From assembly GCF_900129315.1 (NCBI RefSeq), contig NZ_FQUS01000012.1:62001-126000 (forward strand): a stretch of DNA of 64,000 nt, read 5' to 3'. Source of the stretch: Fodinibius roseus. Lineage in GTDB: Bacteria; Bacteroidota; Rhodothermia; Balneolales; Balneolaceae. The position numbers were made by a program, and so were the translations under genes. Below, in pieces: positions 1 through 9,865 of this stretch. Below the pieces are notes generated by a model. The model saw only the letters and a program-made list of their open reading frames with translations, made no database searches and was not told the DNA's origin. How positions within the stretch are numbered: position 1 is the stretch's first letter; every line of letters starts with the position of its first letter.

Positions 1-569
1 CAGGTCGAGGTCACTATACAGGTCCGCCGAACACGGTCCGGGCCGGGAGCGGTCGTAAATTCCCCTGTTGCTACTGTTGCGCTATCCGGTAAAGAAGGAC
101 GGCCCTCAATTTCAACCTGGTATGCCTGGTTTTCCCGCAGATCATCAAACGGTATTTGGGCCGTGTAATCATCGGCGGCCTCCACCTTCACCCATTCGGA
201 GACCTTTTCCTCCTCTGCGTTGAATACCCTCGCCCGCACATATCCCTCTGCGCCGGCCACGCCCCCGTCCATCGATTCCACCGGCTGCTCTTCGTCAAAA
301 TCAATAGGATGACGAAAGACCTCCGGTCGCCTTTTGTGTTGAATGGGATTCGGGGTTTCCCGGTCACACAGCCGCGTCCAGATGATGGCGGAATGCCGGC
401 TCACTTCCGAGATTTTGAACCCGGTCGTAAAATAAACAATCCGCTCTGAACGGTAACCCGGGAAGGCGCTTTTAACCCATGAGAACAGGGGGATATAATC
501 CCCTATTGAAAAAGAGAGAAATCCCAGACCTATCTTTTTTAAAAAGCTCCTTCTGTTATTTTTGGACAT
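1..569 (-). CDS. PhoD-like alkaline phosphatase/phosphodiesterase, N-terminal part (cut by window edge)
   Basis: An open minus-strand frame runs from an ATG at 569 off the left edge, so only about 189 N-terminal residues are visible. It begins MSKNNRRSFLKKIGLG, a twin-arginine export signal (RRSFLKK then a hydrophobic stretch). The following residues (FTTGFKISEVSRHSAIIWTR, then VRARVFNAEEEKVSEW) resemble the fibronectin-like N-terminal domain of PhoD phosphatases, which precedes the metallophosphatase domain; that catalytic domain is outside the window. Family knowledge: PhoD enzymes are Tat-exported metal-dependent phosphomonoesterases/diesterases. It lies 147 bp downstream of the polysaccharide lyase on the same strand, so joint transcription is possible. 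The catalytic activity itself cannot be checked here. Confidence 0.72.
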   Translation of the reverse strand, partial: MSKNNRRSFLKKIGLGFLSFSIGDYIPLFSWVKSAFPGYRSERIVYFTTGFKISEVSRHSAIIWTRLCDRETPNPIQHKRRPEVFRHPIDFDEEQPVESMDGGVAGAEGYVRARVFNAEEEKVSEWVKVEAADDYTAQIPFDDLRENQAYQVEIEGRPSLPDSATVATGEFTTAPGPDRVRRTCIVTST

Positions 570-716
570 CGTGTTATCAGTCTTATGTATATATTTTTGA
601 CGGACTTCTCCAAAAGCTGTATCAAGCTGACACCGGATCCCATCACGAATAGCCGGGCGCCAAAATGTCCCGCTTACAAAATAAAAAAGGCGGCATCTAA
701 CGCAACCTTTTCATTC

Positions 717-2936
717 TCATTCTGTTTCTACCAACGGCGAGAGCCCCTCCTGCAGGGGGACCGTGGCTGTGACAGGGGGTTCGCCCTCCACCTCCACGCG
801 GATCCTGGCCTGCCGGGGGGTAGCCTCCAGCAGCGTTGCCCGCACGGGCGGGACCTCCCCGCCGGCGGGCGTCAACACCCAGCCGAAGACCACATCGCCG
901 TCGATCTCCGCCCTGTAGACCGCCGTGGGATTCGGGGTTTTCCGGCCATAGGTCTCGCTGTACCATCCCTGGATAACCGGCTCCGTTTGGCCCTCTACAA
1001 CCTCCAGCGTCCACTCCATGGCACCGGGACCGGCCGGGGTGATGCGCAGGTTGGCCCCGCCCGGGCTGGTCGAGACCACCTGCCGGTGCCCCTCGCTTTG
1101 CAGCGGCAGCCCGGGGGCATAATGCCACAGGGCCTGAATTTCACGCGGGCGATCCGTGGCGATGCGGTCCACTACCACCCAGTATCGTCCCCGCACATAC
1201 AGCACCGCGCGGGTATGGGCCGCCCCTCCCGCGGCCCCGGCATAGGCTCCCCCGTAGGTGCCACGCGCGTAGTCAAAACCAGGCCTGTTCAGGTAATCGT
1301 CCCCGGATACCAGGGCCGCTTCGGCCCGGTTGGATTCGCTGGTTTGTCCCCCTCCGTCGACCAGAATCACATTATGGGAAAATGAGCTGCGAAAATACCC
1401 CCGCCAGGTGGTCGGGTCAAAACTAAAGTAGTTCTCATGGGTATAGCGTCCCCCGTCCACCAGCAGGTCCCGCCCGTAGGCGGACACCGACAGGTGCAGC
1501 TTGTCGCTGTGCTGGTGGCCGGTGCCGAAGGGACCCGTATCAAAGAACCCCCACTGGGCCTGCGGGCCCCACCCATCGCGCATCACATGAATGCCGGCCC
1601 ACGGGAAAACCGCCGACGGCACACCCCCGGGCGGCTGTCCCTCCCGGCCGTTGGTAGCGATCCAGCGCCAGTCCGGCCGCCCGTATGTGCCGGCGGCTTC
1701 CAGGACTCTCGGCCGGAGATCCTCCCGGTCGGAATCATTGTTCAGCGGCTGGTGTCCGTCGGGGCGCATGCTGTAGGCAAGGTACCGGTACATCTGCTCC
1801 AGCCGCTCCACATAGCTCCCCGGGACCGCCTGTCCCGCTTGCCCGAAATTATCCGCCAGCGACTCAAAACGCTTTAACGCCACCCACTGTGTTTTCGTGG
1901 ATAACTCCGTCTGGGTGCCGTCGGGGTATACCTGATTGTTAATTTCTTTCTGCATCACCTCGAGGGCGTAGCGGGACCATGCTTCGGCCTGCTGAAATTC
2001 CGGGAACGCCAGCCCGACCAGCGACAGCCCGTTCATTTCCATCGTCGTCCAGTTATGTCCCTCCTTGTGATATGCCCGCAGGTAGGCGGCATGTTCGGCG
2101 ATGCTCCAGAGCATGAGCAGGCGGGTGGCGGGCAAAAAGGCACCGGACTGCTGGAACCCGTAAAAAGTCTGGGGCCAGGTAGCCCCCATGCGCTGCCCGG
2201 CTTCGATATCCCGCCACCGGACCTCCGTAATATCCCGCCAGTCCAGGGTTTCCGTGGACGTATTGAGCACCATATACATCGAATCCTGTTCACTGGGCAG
2301 CGGGTTGTGTATGATCCAGTTTCTGAGGAGCCGGTCAAATTTTTTTACATATTCCTCCCTGTTCGTTTTTTGCCATGCCTTCAGAAGCGAGATAATATAC
2401 TGGTGACCATTCAGCGAATAGGCGAACTCGCTGTCTTTTTCAGGTCCTTTGTAATACCACGGCCATCCTCCGTTGTCAGCCACCGGCAGGGCTACGTCCT
2501 CCCCGCTAAAGCTGACCCTGTTTTCCAGGAGATTATTTGCCTCCCGGATATCAGTCCCCGCAATGCTCTCAAACGCCATGTCTCTTAACCAAAACCCCGA
2601 ATTGGATTCCTTATAATACGCTATTAAAGCTTTGGCGGCCTCAACCGTATCCCCTTTTTGCACGGCTACCCTTACTTTTTCGAGTCCCGCTTTATCAAGA
2701 TCCAGCTGTTCCATCAGAAACCGAACCCGGTCCGGATAAGCACGCCAGACCTCTTCAACGCTCCTTATCGCCCGCCAGTCCGTTGAATCCGCCTGAAAAA
2801 GTTCTACCGGCTGCAAAACCGGTCCTTTTTCCATATTCCCCTTTTCGGTACCTTCAGCAGCCGTATGCATACCCGTAACAGGATGTACGGGTACAAAGGC
2901 CACGCCCCACAGTAGTAACACCATCCAATTGTACAT
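717..2936 (-). CDS. Heparinase II/III family polysaccharide lyase, secreted
   Basis: 739 residues. The N-terminus (MYNWMVLLLWGVAFVPVHPV) is a signal peptide. Residues about 60-400 are a helical region of the heparinase II/III N-terminal type (NWTTMEMNGLSLVGLAFPEF fits the catalytic Asn region). The C-terminal half is the beta-sandwich Hepar_II_III domain, with the conserved GTGHQHSDKLHLSVSAYGRD stretch near residue 470 and SFSHNVILVDGG further on. Enzymes of this fold (PL12, PL15, PL17, PL21 and others) cleave acidic polysaccharides such as heparan sulfate or alginate by beta-elimination. The substrate cannot be told from sequence. Neighbours are a PhoD-like phosphatase and a GMC dehydrogenase, consistent with a polysaccharide or sugar-acid catabolic setting. 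Length is normal for the family. Confidence 0.82.
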   Translation of the reverse strand: MYNWMVLLLWGVAFVPVHPVTGMHTAAEGTEKGNMEKGPVLQPVELFQADSTDWRAIRSVEEVWRAYPDRVRFLMEQLDLDKAGLEKVRVAVQKGDTVEAAKALIAYYKESNSGFWLRDMAFESIAGTDIREANNLLENRVSFSGEDVALPVADNGGWPWYYKGPEKDSEFAYSLNGHQYIISLLKAWQKTNREEYVKKFDRLLRNWIIHNPLPSEQDSMYMVLNTSTETLDWRDITEVRWRDIEAGQRMGATWPQTFYGFQQSGAFLPATRLLMLWSIAEHAAYLRAYHKEGHNWTTMEMNGLSLVGLAFPEFQQAEAWSRYALEVMQKEINNQVYPDGTQTELSTKTQWVALKRFESLADNFGQAGQAVPGSYVERLEQMYRYLAYSMRPDGHQPLNNDSDREDLRPRVLEAAGTYGRPDWRWIATNGREGQPPGGVPSAVFPWAGIHVMRDGWGPQAQWGFFDTGPFGTGHQHSDKLHLSVSAYGRDLLVDGGRYTHENYFSFDPTTWRGYFRSSFSHNVILVDGGGQTSESNRAEAALVSGDDYLNRPGFDYARGTYGGAYAGAAGGAAHTRAVLYVRGRYWVVVDRIATDRPREIQALWHYAPGLPLQSEGHRQVVSTSPGGANLRITPAGPGAMEWTLEVVEGQTEPVIQGWYSETYGRKTPNPTAVYRAEIDGDVVFGWVLTPAGGEVPPVRATLLEATPRQARIRVEVEGEPPVTATVPLQEGLSPLVETE

Positions 2937-3123
2937 AGCCGGTGAGTTTTAGTGATCTGTTTTAGTAATATCTTGCCTTCCCCGGAATCGGTTCCCCATC
3001 CAGTCCCCCGCCTCCCAAAATTTCCCTTCAACAGCAAATTCTATAAAAGTAAACAGTTGCCCGACAAGGTCTTTTGTACCGACAGCCTTTTCCCCTTCCT
3101 GTAATTACAGACTTCGCTCCTAA

Positions 3124-4836
3124 TTATATATTTCCCTTCTTCATCTCTCCCACGGCATAATTGGCCGCCCGGGCCGTCAGTGCCATATACGTGAGCGAAG
3201 GGTTTTGCGTGCCCGTGGAGGTCATACAGGCGCCATCCGTCACAAAGACATTGCGGCAGGAATGCAGCTGATTCCATTTGTTAAGCAGGGACGTTTTGGG
3301 ATCCCGGCCCATCCGCACGCCCCCCATCTCGTGGATATCCAGTCCCGGCGCCTGCCTGGTATCGCTGGTCCGGATATTGCTGAAGCCGGCTGCCTCATAC
3401 ATCCCGGTAAGCTGTTCAAAAAAATCCTCGAGCATCTTTTCATCGTTCTCGTCATAATCCACCGAGACGGCAAGCTGCGGCATCCCCCACTCATCCTTTT
3501 TATCCGGATGCAGGGATACCTCGTTGCTTACTTTCGGGATTGTCTCGCCCATCATATGGGAGCCGACCCGCCAGGGACCCGGCTGCGGGTTCAGCAGGCT
3601 TTTTTTCAATGATTCTCCGACCTGATCGGTATCCCGCCGGGAGGTCCGGCTGGCACTGAATCCCGCGGCATACCCTCTCAGGAAGTCGGTTTCCTGGCGG
3701 AAGACATTCCGGAAACGGGGCAGGTACCCGCTCGTGGGACGCCGACCGGAGGTCGTCCGGTCAGGAAACCCCTCGTATTCCGCCGATATTTTGCCCCGGT
3801 AGTTGTGAAAAGCCACATATTTGCCTAACAGTCCATTATCGTTGCCCAAACCGTTGGGAAAGCGATTGGACGTTGAATTCAGCAAGATCATAGTGCTGTT
3901 CAGGGCGCTGGCATTGACAAAGACCAGCCGGCTGTAGTATTCTATCATCTCCTTGCTGTTGGCATCCACCACCCGTACGCCTGTGGCCCGGCCCTTCTGC
4001 TCGTCATAAATAATAGAATGTACGACCGAATGGGGACGCATGGTCATATTGCCGGTGTCGCGGGCCCACGGCAGGGTCGAGGAGTTGCTGCTGAAATAGG
4101 CCCCGAACGGGCAGCCCCGCTGACACAGGTTGCGGTGCAGGCATTTGCCCCGTCCCTGCTCCAGGTGTATGGGTTGGGGCTCCGTCAGGTGGGCACAGCG
4201 GGCAATAATCACGGGGCGATCCGGATACTGCTCGGACATCTGCTCTTTAAAATATTTTTCCACGCACGTCAGCTCCATCGGCGGCAAAAACTCGCCGTCC
4301 GGCAGCTGTGGGATTCCGTCCTCGTTACCTGAAATACCCACGAATTTTTCCACATGGCTATACCAGGGAGCAATATCTTCGTAGCGGATCGGCCAGTCCA
4401 CGGCAAAACCGTCGCGCGCCGGACCCTCGAAATCGTAGTCGCTCCACCGCTGGGTATGGCGTGCCCAGAGCAGTGACTTCCCGCCCACCTGGTACCCGCG
4501 AATCCAGTCAAAGGGCTTCTCCTGCACGTACGGGTGCTCGGTGTCCCTGACAAAGAAATGTTCGGTATCTTCCCTGAAGGCATAGCAGCGGCTCACCACG
4601 GGATTTTCTTCCCGGATTTCCAGCGGCACCTCCCCGCGATGCTCGAACTCCCAGGGCATCATGTTCGTGGTGGGATAATCTTCCCCGTGCTCCACCGCCC
4701 GTCCGCGCTCCAGGACCAGTGTCTTAACGCCTTGTTCGGCAAGTTCTTTGGCCGCCCATCCCCCGCTCATCCCGGAACCGATGACAATAGCGTCGTAGGT
4801 CCGCTGCTGTTTGCTGTCGATGTTTATGTTCGCCAT
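3124..4836 (-). CDS. GMC family FAD-dependent oxidoreductase (gluconate 2-dehydrogenase large-subunit type)
   Basis: 570 residues. The N-terminal FAD-binding motif AIVIGSGMSGGWAAKELAEQ (GxGxxG) lies near residues 16-35, followed by an acidic strand end LVLERGR. GMC landmarks include GYQVGGKSLLWARHTQRWS in the middle and, at the C-terminus, HEMGGVRMG plus VTDGACMTSTGTQNPSLTYM, the substrate and FAD closing region. A Cys/His cluster (CLHRNLCQRGCPFGAYFS) is typical of the gluconate-2-dehydrogenase/fructose-dehydrogenase-like branch. Family role: oxidation of sugars or sugar acids in the periplasm, passing electrons to a cytochrome or quinone. The partner subunit 3 gene lies directly upstream at 5090-5635 on the same strand, separated by 253 bp. 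No signal peptide is seen, so export with the partner subunit is the usual explanation. The exact substrate is unknown. Confidence 0.88.
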   Translation of the reverse strand: MANINIDSKQQRTYDAIVIGSGMSGGWAAKELAEQGVKTLVLERGRAVEHGEDYPTTNMMPWEFEHRGEVPLEIREENPVVSRCYAFREDTEHFFVRDTEHPYVQEKPFDWIRGYQVGGKSLLWARHTQRWSDYDFEGPARDGFAVDWPIRYEDIAPWYSHVEKFVGISGNEDGIPQLPDGEFLPPMELTCVEKYFKEQMSEQYPDRPVIIARCAHLTEPQPIHLEQGRGKCLHRNLCQRGCPFGAYFSSNSSTLPWARDTGNMTMRPHSVVHSIIYDEQKGRATGVRVVDANSKEMIEYYSRLVFVNASALNSTMILLNSTSNRFPNGLGNDNGLLGKYVAFHNYRGKISAEYEGFPDRTTSGRRPTSGYLPRFRNVFRQETDFLRGYAAGFSASRTSRRDTDQVGESLKKSLLNPQPGPWRVGSHMMGETIPKVSNEVSLHPDKKDEWGMPQLAVSVDYDENDEKMLEDFFEQLTGMYEAAGFSNIRTSDTRQAPGLDIHEMGGVRMGRDPKTSLLNKWNQLHSCRNVFVTDGACMTSTGTQNPSLTYMALTARAANYAVGEMKKGNI

Positions 4837-5004
4837 TCGTTTATCGAATTACAGAAATTATTAATATTCAGATGCATAAAAATCAGTATTAAAACAGGGA
4901 GCCTGAGGGTTTTCAATGAAAAATTATAAATAAGGAAATTATAAATTGGCGGAAATAGCCGAAGCAGAGGCCCCGTTGCCTTTTCCTTAGCCCGTTCATC
5001 TTTT

Positions 5005-5078
5005 CCTTCAAAAGACCTTTTCAAAACCTTCGTTTGCCCAATTGCTACATTTTCACGATTTCAACATCCTTTTAAAAA
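5005..5078 (-). repeat. Dispersed repeat family 1, copy G (3' half only, reverse orientation)
   Basis: Read on the minus strand, the segment contains TTGAAATCGTGAAAATG, then ATTGGGCAAACGAAGG and GTTTTGAAAAGG. This matches, with few changes, the right half of the full-length copy at 15851-15994. It sits between the subunit 3 gene and the GMC gene. Only the right half is recognisable, the left part being replaced by the end of the subunit 3 gene. Confidence 0.6.
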
Positions 5079-5089
5079 TCTTCAGCTCA

Positions 5090-5635
5090 CTATAGCGTTA
5101 CGCAGCCGTCAAAATGTCCGGGCACCAGCTGGTAGGGAAGTTCTTCGGTCATCACGTACTCCGAGTTTAAAAAGCCCCGGATCGCATACTGTTTGGTCAT
5201 GGCCAGGCATTCCCCGGCATCCTCATACGCTTCACCTCCGGATTTCAGTTCCGGTTGTCCCTCAAACACAGCGGCGAGCAGCTGTTCTCTTTCTCCGGGG
5301 GTGCAGTCCGTAAATTCGGCCCCGTATCGATGCTCCGCCAGCCGGTCCACCTGATCCAGTCCCCGTACAAACCGGTGCCGGTCCTCTTCGCCCCGGCAAT
5401 CGTCCACCATGACCAGTACAAAGTGATGCAGCTTCAGGGCTTTCGCCCCGGGCGCGTCACCGGTCGCCGGAATAAACGTTTCCACGATGCCGGCAAGAAG
5501 CTTCTCCTGCCGCCCCGAAACATTTAAATTATTCAGGGCTATGGATACCCGCTCTTCACTGAACGTACACGATGGAGCCAGGATCACGCCCCCTCCCAGC
5601 AGAGCCATATTCTTTAAAGCTGATCGTCTGTCCAT
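5090..5635 (-). CDS. Gluconate 2-dehydrogenase subunit 3 family protein
   Basis: 181 residues. The N-terminus MDRRSALKNMALLGGGVILA combines a twin-arginine-like motif (RRSALK) with a hydrophobic core, and a lipobox-like APSC follows. The body (LLAGIVETFIPATGDAPGAK, then HHFVLVMVDDC and later FLNSEYVMTEEL) matches the small subunit 3 family of membrane-linked FAD dehydrogenases. Family role: this subunit accompanies the GMC flavoprotein, helps its folding and Tat-dependent export, and is needed for activity. The GMC partner is the next gene downstream. A degenerate copy of repeat family 1 lies in the 253-bp spacer between them. It is slightly short for the family but appears complete. Confidence 0.8.
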   Translation of the reverse strand: MDRRSALKNMALLGGGVILAPSCTFSEERVSIALNNLNVSGRQEKLLAGIVETFIPATGDAPGAKALKLHHFVLVMVDDCRGEEDRHRFVRGLDQVDRLAEHRYGAEFTDCTPGEREQLLAAVFEGQPELKSGGEAYEDAGECLAMTKQYAIRGFLNSEYVMTEELPYQLVPGHFDGCVTL

Positions 5636-5783
5636 ATCGTCTTACTGATTTTACGGGTGAATACTATCCACTAATATATTCATTTATCCATTCTTGTCAA
5701 CATTCGCGAGTCAAAAGAAGAAAAAGTGGTAATATCTGGGTAGATTACGCATTCATTTATTTAATCAATATACCGACTATTTT

Positions 5784-6239
5784 ATGGCTAAAGATTCAGA
5801 CAAGCAAAAGATTGTTCACGTACATCTGCCGAAAGAGGAAACATTTACCACCACCCTCACCGCCGGGAAGCATGAACTGACCTCCGACGAGCCCACCTCG
5901 GTGGAAGGCGGAAAAGACAAGGGACCCGATCCCTACGATTACCTGCTGATGTCGCTGGGATCATGCACGGTCATGACCATCAGGATGTACCTCCGCCACA
6001 AAGGCTGGCCGGTGGATGACGTGTATATGGAACTGCGTCACAATAAGCGTCACGCCGAAGACTGTGACCACTGCGACGACCCCAAAAGTAAAATTGACGT
6101 CATTGAAAAAGAAGTGATTGTGGAAGGCGATCTCACCGACAAACAGGTCGATCGCATCCTGGATATATCAAAAAAATGCCCGGTGCACCGGACCCTGCTG
6201 AGCGATATCACGATCGAGAGTTCCATAACGCATAAATAA
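5784..6239 (+). CDS. OsmC family redox/peroxide-resistance protein
   Basis: 151 residues, intact, starting at MAKDSDKQKIVHVHLPKEE. The family's two redox cysteines are visible: Cys61 in LLMSLGSCTVMTI and Cys132 in SKKCPVHRTL. OsmC/Ohr proteins are thiol-dependent peroxidases that reduce organic hydroperoxides. The variant here carries the HAEDCDHCDDPKSKID segment (Cys94, Cys97) found in one common OsmC-like subgroup, so it is closer to the general OsmC-like group than to Ohr. It is transcribed divergently from the dehydrogenase pair and convergently with gcvP. No regulator is adjacent. Confidence 0.88.
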   Translation: MAKDSDKQKIVHVHLPKEETFTTTLTAGKHELTSDEPTSVEGGKDKGPDPYDYLLMSLGSCTVMTIRMYLRHKGWPVDDVYMELRHNKRHAEDCDHCDDPKSKIDVIEKEVIVEGDLTDKQVDRILDISKKCPVHRTLLSDITIESSITHK

Positions 6240-6324
6240 TCCCGGGGACAGAGTTCAATCCAGATGATACAGGATCAGTCTAAAATATTCAGAACGCTCT
6301 TGAAGCGAATTTATCTCCGTCCGC

Positions 6325-6394
6325 GGACTCACAATAAGTTTTCTGCCCAGAGATCTGCAACGATAAGATAAACAACCCCTGCCGGTGTGAGTCC
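6325..6394. repeat. 9-bp perfect inverted repeat in the osmC/gcvP convergent spacer
   Basis: GGACTCACA (6325-6333) and TGTGAGTCC (6386-6394) are perfect inverted copies 52 nt apart in the 202-bp space between the convergent osmC-like and gcvP genes. It could be a weak bidirectional termination structure or chance. No T-run follows either arm. Confidence 0.3.
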
Positions 6395-6441
6395 ATGGTC
6401 GTCGCCATCGCCACAGGCAGAGCCATGGGTGAGACTGTATA

Positions 6442-9384
6442 TTAATCCACGGCCGCCGGCTGCTGTCCCTCGCTGTAGGCCTCCATCGGCACGCAGCTGC
6501 ACATAAGGTTGCGATCACCGTACGCATCATCGACGCGACTGACGGCCGGCCAGAATTTGTCGAACCGGAGGTAATCCAGCGGAAAGGCTGCTTCTTCCCG
6601 GCTGTAGGGATGATCCCACACCGAGGCCATGACGGTGCGCATGGTGTGAGGGGCGTTCTTCAGGGGATTGTCCTCCGCGTCGGAGGCTCCCTTTTCAATG
6701 GCCCGGATCTCCTCCCGGATGGCGATCATCGCCTCGCAAAAACGGTCCAGCTCCGCTTTCGATTCGCTCTCGGTGGGCTCGATCATGAGGGTTCCCGGCA
6801 CCGGGAAGGACATGGTCGGGGCGTGAAAACCGTAATCCATCAGGCGCTTGGCCACATCCACCGACTCCACATTCGCCGACTGTTTAAAGGGTCGCAGGTC
6901 CACGATAAATTCATGGGCCGCCCGGCCGTTCTGGCCGGTATACAGAACCGGGTAGTGCTCCTCCAGACGATCTTTCAGGTAGTTGGCGTTCAGGATCGCT
7001 ATTTCCGTAGCGCGTGTCAGTCCTTCATTGCCCATCAGCTTGATATAGGCGTACGAGATGGGGAGGATACTTGCGCTTCCCCAGGGCGCGGCTGAAATGG
7101 CGTCAATGGCCTGCCCGCCGCCGGTGCTTACCACGGGATGGCCGGGTAGAAAAGGCTCCAGCTGCCTGGTGGCCACGATGGGACCCATACCGGGACCGCC
7201 CCCGCCATGAGGAATACAGAACGTTTTGTGCAGGTTCAAATGACAGACATCGGCCCCGATTTCGGCGGGACTCGTAAGTCCCACTTGCGCATTCATATTG
7301 GCCCCGTCCATGTATACCAGTCCCCCGTAATCGTGCACCACCCGGCATATCTCTTTAATATCCTCCTCAAACACCCCATGGGTGGAGGGATAGGTCACCA
7401 TCAGCGCCGCCAGATCTTCGCTGTGCTGTTCCGCTTTCTCCCGGAGATCATCCGGGTCAATATTCCCGTGCTCGTCACACTGCGTAACCACCACTTCCAT
7501 GCCGGCCATCACCGCGCTGGCGGGATTGGTGCCGTGGGCCGAATCGGGCACGATGGTCACTCTCCGATGCTCCTCCCCCCGGTGCCGGTGATAAGCCCTG
7601 ATAGTCATCAGTCCCGCAAACTCGCCCTGGGCCCCGGAGTTCGGCTGCAGCGAGACCGCCTCGAAGCCGGTAACGGCCTTCAGCTGCTCTTTAAATTTTT
7701 CAAACAGGAGATGATAGCCCCGGGCCTGGTCCTGCGGGGCAAAGGGATGGATGCTGCTGAATTCGGGCCAGGTCAGCGGAATCATTTCAGCCGTGGCATT
7801 CAGCTTCATCGTGCAGGAGCCCAGCGAAATCATGGAGTGTACGAGGGACAAATCCCGGTTTTCCAGCACCTTCAGGTATCGCAGCATTTCGTGCTCGGTG
7901 TGATACAGGTTAAAAACCTCGTGCTCCATATAGGAGGAGGTACGGGTCAGGGAATCCGGGTAATCCACCGTAACGCCCTCGGCAAGCTGCCGAACGTCCA
8001 CCTGCAGATCAGACTCTCCATCGTCGCTTTCATCTCCCGCTCCCTCGAGTCCCGCAAACAGGGAAAGCAGCTGGTCCACATCATCCAGGTCCTTCACCTG
8101 GTCAAAGGCGATACCGACCGAAGTGTCCTCGAAATAGCGCAGATTTATCTGCCGGGCCAGCGCCGCTTTTTTTAGCTCCTCCTTGCGGGCATTGCTTTCA
8201 AGACGCACTTTCAGCGTATCGAAATAGTGCTCGTGTTCAACGGAAAAACCGAGGGACTGGAGTCCCCGGTGCATGACCCTGGCCAGCCCATGAATGCGCT
8301 CCGCAATGCGGCGGAGTCCCCCGGGACCGTGATAAACGCCGTAAAATCCGGCTATGACCGCCAGCAGCACCTGGGCCGTACAGATATTGGAGGTGGCCTT
8401 CTCCCGGCGGATATGCTGTTCCCGCGTCTGCAGCGCCATCCGGTACACCGGATTCCCCTCCGCGTCTTTGCTCACCCCGATAATGCGTCCCGGTATCTTG
8501 CGCTTATAGTTCTCCCGGGTGGCGAAATAGCCGGCGTGGGGACCCCCGAAGCCCATCGGCACGCCGAACCGCTGGGTGGTCCCCACCACCGCGTCGGCGC
8601 CCATCTCCCCGGGAGGCGTCAGCAGCGTGAGGCTAAGCAGGTCCGCGGCAACCGCTACCTGGTTGCCCTGAGCCCGTGCCGCTTCAATAAAACCGCTGTA
8701 ATCCGCGACCGACCCATCCGTCCCGGGATACTGCAGCAGGATACCGAACAGCTCCGGATCCGATACATCAAGCTCCCCGTGGTCGCCGACCATAACCTCG
8801 ATATCCAGCGGCTCCGCCCGTCCCTTTACCACCTCGATCGTCTGCGGGTGGCAGCCTTCGGAGACAAAAAAGGTGTGGGCCCCTTTCCGTTTGTTCCCGC
8901 GCCGCATCGCATAAAACATCGACATCGCCTCGGCCGCGGCCGTCCCCTCATCCAGCAGCGAAGCATTTGCCAGCTCACGTCCCGTCAGGTCCGCCACCAT
9001 CGTCTGAAAATTGATCAGTGCTTCCAGGCGTCCCTGGGCGATCTCTGCCTGGTAAGGCGTATAGGCCGTATACCAGCCCGGATTCTCCAGCACGTTGCGT
9101 AAAATAACATTGGGCGTCAGCGTTTCATGGTAGCCCATGCCGATATAGGAGTCGAAAATCTTATTTTCGGAAGCGAGCTCGCGAAACTCCTCCAGAAACC
9201 GGTACTCGCTCATCGGTTCATCCAATTCCACCTCCCGGGTCAGGCGAATATTCTTCGGAACGGTCTGGTCCATCAGTTCATCCAGCGACGAGGCGCCGAT
9301 GGCAGAGAGCATTTCCCTGATTTGACGGGGGTTCGTTCCTATGTGGCGGTGCAGAAAGCGCTCTTTGTTAAAATTGATGCTCAT
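6442..9384 (-). CDS. gcvP: Glycine dehydrogenase (decarboxylating), P-protein of the glycine cleavage system
   Basis: 980 residues, the full single-chain form that fuses the two halves found separately in some bacteria. The start [20 protein letters not shown] is typical. The PLP lysine is Lys720 in [20 protein letters not shown], and the glycine-rich loop follows it. Other landmarks are [20 protein letters not shown] and [15 protein letters not shown]. Reaction: PLP-dependent decarboxylation of glycine, transferring the aminomethyl group to lipoylated H-protein. gcvT and gcvH are not in the window, so the system is split in this genome. The upstream region (9385 onward) shows no glycine-riboswitch sequence that I can recognise. 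The 3' end faces the OsmC gene. Confidence 0.97.
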   Translation of the reverse strand: MSINFNKERFLHRHIGTNPRQIREMLSAIGASSLDELMDQTVPKNIRLTREVELDEPMSEYRFLEEFRELASENKIFDSYIGMGYHETLTPNVILRNVLENPGWYTAYTPYQAEIAQGRLEALINFQTMVADLTGRELANASLLDEGTAAAEAMSMFYAMRRGNKRKGAHTFFVSEGCHPQTIEVVKGRAEPLDIEVMVGDHGELDVSDPELFGILLQYPGTDGSVADYSGFIEAARAQGNQVAVAADLLSLTLLTPPGEMGADAVVGTTQRFGVPMGFGGPHAGYFATRENYKRKIPGRIIGVSKDAEGNPVYRMALQTREQHIRREKATSNICTAQVLLAVIAGFYGVYHGPGGLRRIAERIHGLARVMHRGLQSLGFSVEHEHYFDTLKVRLESNARKEELKKAALARQINLRYFEDTSVGIAFDQVKDLDDVDQLLSLFAGLEGAGDESDDGESDLQVDVRQLAEGVTVDYPDSLTRTSSYMEHEVFNLYHTEHEMLRYLKVLENRDLSLVHSMISLGSCTMKLNATAEMIPLTWPEFSSIHPFAPQDQARGYHLLFEKFKEQLKAVTGFEAVSLQPNSGAQGEFAGLMTIRAYHRHRGEEHRRVTIVPDSAHGTNPASAVMAGMEVVVTQCDEHGNIDPDDLREKAEQHSEDLAALMVTYPSTHGVFEEDIKEICRVVHDYGGLVYMDGANMNAQVGLTSPAEIGADVCHLNLHKTFCIPHGGGGPGMGPIVATRQLEPFLPGHPVVSTGGGQAIDAISAAPWGSASILPISYAYIKLMGNEGLTRATEIAILNANYLKDRLEEHYPVLYTGQNGRAAHEFIVDLRPFKQSANVESVDVAKRLMDYGFHAPTMSFPVPGTLMIEPTESESKAELDRFCEAMIAIREEIRAIEKGASDAEDNPLKNAPHTMRTVMASVWDHPYSREEAAFPLDYLRFDKFWPAVSRVDDAYGDRNLMCSCVPMEAYSEGQQPAAVD

Positions 9385-9696
9385 TTATGCTAATTTTTGT
9401 TGCAAAAAGTTAAATCAATAACCAACTTGGGGTTTGTGAAAAGGATCTCTCACAGCTTCTTCAGGCTCCATGTTTGAGAATGCAGGAAGGTAAGCATTCG
9501 ATGGTAAAATTAACAGTCATGGAACATCAATAAAGAAAGGTTGCCATAAAAATATGCCGTATAAAAAGCCGTGCAGCTATTTTATCCTGAGGATACTTCT
9601 TTAAACAGTACCTGCTGTTATCACCACTCAGAAAAAACATTATGTTTGTGTTACAGCCTCAGCTGAATTCAGCAGCCAAACGCCACGTTATAGAGG
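9385..9696. other. Gene-free stretch upstream of gcvP
   Basis: This divergent intergenic region is AT-rich and must hold the gcvP promoter on the minus strand. I see no open frame above about 30 codons that looks coding, no tRNA, and no riboswitch consensus. A repeat family 1 copy occupies its right end. Confidence 0.5.
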
Positions 9697-9830
9697 ACCT
9701 TTTGAAAAACCAGGAATTTTGTTCAACGTCAAAGCCGGAGGGAGGTTGGGATCGCAGCATATAGCCTCTATTTGAGAACTTCAACCGACCGGTAAGCCGA
9801 CATCGGATATAATAACGGTTTTGCAAGCTG
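9697..9830 (+). repeat. Dispersed repeat family 1, copy A (full length)
   Basis: The left end reads CTTTTGAAAAACCAGGAATT and the right end AATAACGGTTTTGCAAG; the ends are imperfect inverted copies of each other. The core shares GGGAGGTTGGGATCGCAGCA and CATATAGCCTCTATTTGAGA with copy C at 54242-54376, 44 kb away, at high identity. It lies directly upstream of the Ig-like/LVIVD lipoprotein gene. Confidence 0.78.
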
Positions 9831-9865
9831 CCTTATAACTATTCCTGTAATCAATCATAAAATAT

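Noticed and set aside
585-1385. 266-codon plus-strand frame near the left edge
   Set aside because: It overlaps the 3' end of the heparinase-family gene antisense and has no domain-like features.
9385-9600. Glycine riboswitch upstream of gcvP
   Set aside because: I looked for the conserved glycine-aptamer core on the minus strand and did not find it.
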